8,353 nucleotides of DNA from an uncultured Moraxellaceae bacterium. Lineage in GTDB: Bacteria > Pseudomonadota > Gammaproteobacteria > Pseudomonadales > Moraxellaceae. The notes under the pieces are model-generated. The model saw only the letters and a program-made list of their open reading frames with translations, did no database searches and was not told the DNA's origin. The stretch spans positions 1 through 8,353 of the forward strand of contig CALEYY010000066.1 in NCBI GenBank assembly GCA_937928295.1. The letters are read 5' to 3'. This document shows, piece after piece, positions 5,894 to 8,353 of the stretch. The first letter of the stretch is position 1. Each line of letters opens with the position of its first letter. A program made the translations under genes and the position numbers.

Positions 5894-8353
5894 ATGCTGA
5901 TTTTGTCTGGCGCGCCCGCGCTGTCTGCTTTCCGCCAAACCCGCCTGTTGCAAGACCTGCAAGCCGAATTTCCGATGTTGACGGCGCTCAGCGCGCGCTG
6001 GTTGCATCTGGTGGAAACCGACTTGAGCGAGGCTCCCGCGCAGTTGCAGGCGCTGCTGACCTATGGCGATGCGCTCTCCGAAGCCGGGGCGGACGAAGGC
6101 CGGCTCGCCGTGGTGGTGCCGCGACCGGGCACGATCTCGCCGTGGTCGTCGAAAGCGACCGACATCGCTCGCAACACCGGGCTGACGGATGTGCGTCGCA
6201 TCGAGCGTGCCACGGCCTACTGGCTGGCTGGCGCTGAAGGGTTAGATGCTGCCGAGTGGCTGGCGCTGACCGCGCAGCTGCACGATCGCATGACGGAAGT
6301 GGTGCTCGACTCGGCCGAGGCCGCGAGCGTGCTGTTCACGCACGAAGCACCGCGAGCGCTGGCCTCGGTCGATATTCTCGGTGGTGGCCGCGAAGCGCTG
6401 GTCAACGCCAATCGCGAGCAGGGCTTCGCGCTCAGCCCGGACGAAATCGATTATCTGGTCGATAACTTCACGCAGCTCGGTCGCAACCCGAATGACATCG
6501 AGCTGATGATGTTCGCGCAGGCCAACTCCGAGCATTGCCGTCACAAGATTTTCAACGCTTCGTGGACCATCGATGGCAAGCCGGCACCGAAGTCGCTGTT
6601 CGGCATGATCAAGAACACTTACGAGAATTACAGCACTGACATTTTGTCGGCTTACAAGGACAACGCGGCGGTCATCGTCGGCCATGATGCCGAGCGCTTC
6701 TACCGCGTCGGCGGCGACACCGCCTACGGTTTCAGCCAAGAGCCCGTACACATTCTGATGAAGGTGGAGACGCACAACCACCCGACAGCGATTTCGCCGT
6801 TTGCGGGCGCGTCCACCGGTTCCGGCGGCGAGATTCGCGACGAAGGTGCGACCGGTCGCGGCGGCAAGCCCAAGGCCGGCCTCACCGGCTTCACCGTGTC
6901 CAACCTGAACATCCCCGGTTTCGCGCAGCCTTGGGAAAGGCCCTATGGCAAGCCCGGCCGCATCGTGACCGCGCTGGACATCATGATTGATGGCCCACTT
7001 GGCGGCGCGGCGTTCAACAACGAATTCGGCCGTCCGGCGCTGTGCGGCTATTTCCGCAGCTTCGAGATGACCGTGAACGGCGTCAATGGCGCGGAAGTGG
7101 CGGGCTATCACAAGCCCATCATGATCGCCGGCGGCTACGGCAACATCCGCGAAGATCATGTGCAGAAGAACGCGATCCAGCCCGGCAATCTGCTGATTGT
7201 GCTCGGTGGCCCGGCGCTGCTGATCGGCCTCGGTGGCAGCGCGGCATCGTCGATGGCCAGTGGTGCCAGCGCCGAAAATCTCGACTTCGCCTCGGTGCAG
7301 CGCGACAACCCGGAGATGGAGCGGCGTGCGCAGGAAGTCATCGATACCTGCTGGAGCATGGGCGCGAACAACCCCATCGTGGCGATTCACGATGTGGGCG
7401 CGGGTGGTTTGTCGAACGCGATGCCGGAGCTGGTCAACGATCATGAGCTGGGCGCGACGCTGAACCTGCGTGCCATCCCCAGCCTGGAGTCGGGCATGGC
7501 GCCGGTGGAAATCTGGTGCAACGAGGCGCAGGAGCGCTATGTGCTGGCCATCGAGCCGGACAGCCTGGCGCTGTTCCAGTCCATCTGCGAGCGTGAGCGG
7601 GCGCTGTTTGCCGTGCTCGGCGAAGCGACGGAAGTGCGTCATCTGACCGTGGCCGATCCGCAGTTCGGCAACAATCCGGTGGATATGCCCATGCAGGTGC
7701 TGCTCGGCAAGACGCCGAAAATGCAGCGCAGCTTCGAGCGCAAAGCCTTGGCGCAGCCGGCTTTCAATGCCGAAGGCATCACTTTGGTCGATGCCGCCGA
7801 GCGCGTGCTGCGCCTGCCGGCGGTGGCGTCCAAGCAATTCCTTATCACCATCGGCGACCGTTCGGTGACAGGCCTCGTGGCCCGTGAGCAGATGGTCGGC
7901 CCCTGGCAGGTACCGGTGGCCGATGTTGCCGTGACCGCGACCGGCTTCAAGACCGAAACCGGCGAAGCGATGGCGATGGGCGAGCGTACGCCGGTGGCCA
8001 TCCTCAATGCGGCGGCGTCGGCCCGTCTGGCTGTGGGCGAGACCATTACCAACATCGCGGCGGCGCGCATTGCCAAGCTGTCCGACATCAAGCTGTCGGC
8101 GAACTGGATGGCGGCTGCCGGTGCCGGCAAGCAGGATGAAGATCTGTTTGATGCCGTGTACGCAGTTGGCATGGAGCTGTGCCCGGCGCTGAACCTGACC
8201 ATTCCGGTCGGCAAGGACTCCATGTCCATGCGCACGGTCTGGGAAGATGGTGCCGAGAAGAAGGCCGTGACCTCGCCGATGTCGCTGGTGGTCACCGGTT
8301 TCGCGCCGGTGAGCAATGTTCGCCACACGCTGACGCCGCAGCTGCGCACCGAC
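5894..8353 (+). CDS. purL: Phosphoribosylformylglycinamidine synthase PurL, large single-chain type (5' part)
   Basis: The first 820 codons of the large PurL (about 1,300 residues in full), open without a stop to the window edge. It converts FGAR, glutamine and ATP to FGAM in the fourth step of de novo purine synthesis, in the cytoplasm. The start MLILSGAPALSAFR matches the family N-terminus. Then come the PRPGTISPWSSKATDIA region (76-92), the linker motif NSEHCRHKIFN (211-221), and the first synthetase half with METHNHP-type VETHNHPTAISPFAGASTGSG (291-311, read as overlapping pieces) and GGEIRDEGATGRGG. GGPALLIGLGGSAASS (438-453), DVGAGGLSNA (500-509), LLGKTPKM (603-610), GDRSVTGLVAREQMVGPW (654-671), SANWMAAAG (735-743) and VGKDSMSM (772-779) follow. 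The C-terminal glutaminase domain is outside the window. It is divergent from mltF. No clear Shine-Dalgarno sequence precedes the ATG. Ser449 replaces the Gly I expect in the GLGGGAASS motif. Confidence 0.97.
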   Translation, partial: MLILSGAPALSAFRQTRLLQDLQAEFPMLTALSARWLHLVETDLSEAPAQLQALLTYGDALSEAGADEGRLAVVVPRPGTISPWSSKATDIARNTGLTDVRRIERATAYWLAGAEGLDAAEWLALTAQLHDRMTEVVLDSAEAASVLFTHEAPRALASVDILGGGREALVNANREQGFALSPDEIDYLVDNFTQLGRNPNDIELMMFAQANSEHCRHKIFNASWTIDGKPAPKSLFGMIKNTYENYSTDILSAYKDNAAVIVGHDAERFYRVGGDTAYGFSQEPVHILMKVETHNHPTAISPFAGASTGSGGEIRDEGATGRGGKPKAGLTGFTVSNLNIPGFAQPWERPYGKPGRIVTALDIMIDGPLGGAAFNNEFGRPALCGYFRSFEMTVNGVNGAEVAGYHKPIMIAGGYGNIREDHVQKNAIQPGNLLIVLGGPALLIGLGGSAASSMASGASAENLDFASVQRDNPEMERRAQEVIDTCWSMGANNPIVAIHDVGAGGLSNAMPELVNDHELGATLNLRAIPSLESGMAPVEIWCNEAQERYVLAIEPDSLALFQSICERERALFAVLGEATEVRHLTVADPQFGNNPVDMPMQVLLGKTPKMQRSFERKALAQPAFNAEGITLVDAAERVLRLPAVASKQFLITIGDRSVTGLVAREQMVGPWQVPVADVAVTATGFKTETGEAMAMGERTPVAILNAAASARLAVGETITNIAAARIAKLSDIKLSANWMAAAGAGKQDEDLFDAVYAVGMELCPALNLTIPVGKDSMSMRTVWEDGAEKKAVTSPMSLVVTGFAPVSNVRHTLTPQLRTD

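Noticed and set aside
5704..6237. A 177-codon + strand frame starting in the mltF-purL gap and overlapping the purL 5' end
   Set aside because: About two thirds of it lies in another frame of purL, whose N-terminal motifs are clear. The upstream part is Arg-rich and crosses the candidate purL promoter. No plausible domain is seen.
6242..8326. A 694-codon open frame on the - strand opposite purL
   Set aside because: Its codons are in exact register with purL codons, so a stop would require TTA, CTA or TCA in purL, which this G+C-rich gene almost never uses. The frame ends at 6242-6244 exactly where purL has its rare TTA (Leu117). The predicted protein is rich in His, Arg, Gln and Ala and resembles no family I know.
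1..8353. A mobile element, CRISPR array, defence system or other novel cluster
   Set aside because: No transposase, integrase, terminal inverted repeats, regularly spaced repeats, tRNA or unfamiliar coding gene is present. The genes are a standard transporter operon and two housekeeping genes with similar base composition.

Overview
The window holds seven protein genes in three transcription units. Five belong to a high-affinity branched-chain amino acid (HAAT) ABC transporter, livKHMGF on the + strand, with livK cut by the left edge. Next comes a convergent lytic murein transglycosylase, mltF, on the - strand. Last is a divergent purine biosynthesis gene, purL, on the + strand, cut by the right edge. 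The DNA is G+C-rich (judged by eye at roughly 60% or a little more), genes are packed tightly, and protein motifs throughout match proteobacterial families. The mltF/purL divergent pair and the PurL N-terminus look gammaproteobacterial, while several internal PurL stretches read as well as betaproteobacterial forms. I therefore say Beta- or Gammaproteobacteria and go no further.

Layout. 1-4115: livK (3' part), livH, livM, livG and livF read in the same direction with gaps or overlaps of 4 nt gap, 4 nt overlap, 8 nt overlap and 1 nt overlap. This is one polycistronic, translationally coupled operon whose promoter lies left of the window. 4116-4160: a 45-bp purine-rich gap holding a 14-bp-period tandem repeat that begins inside the livF stop region. 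4161-5636: mltF, convergent with livF. 5637-5893: a 257-bp divergent control region with a candidate mltF promoter, a perfect 13-bp palindrome of the shape bound by FadR/FCD-type GntR regulators, and a candidate purL -10 box. 5894-8353: the first 820 codons of purL, open to the edge.

How they work together. The liv proteins form one machine: LivK binds substrate in the periplasm, LivH and LivM form the channel, and LivG and LivF hydrolyse ATP. MltF (cell-wall turnover) and PurL (fourth step of de novo purine synthesis) are housekeeping functions not obviously linked to the transporter. I see no mobile element, CRISPR array, RNA gene, toxin or defence gene, or unfamiliar gene cluster. I do not think the window contains a new biological system. 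The points worth a second look are the intergenic palindrome, the tandem repeat over the livF stop codon, and the concentration of non-consensus ATPase residues at one of the two LivG/LivF nucleotide sites.
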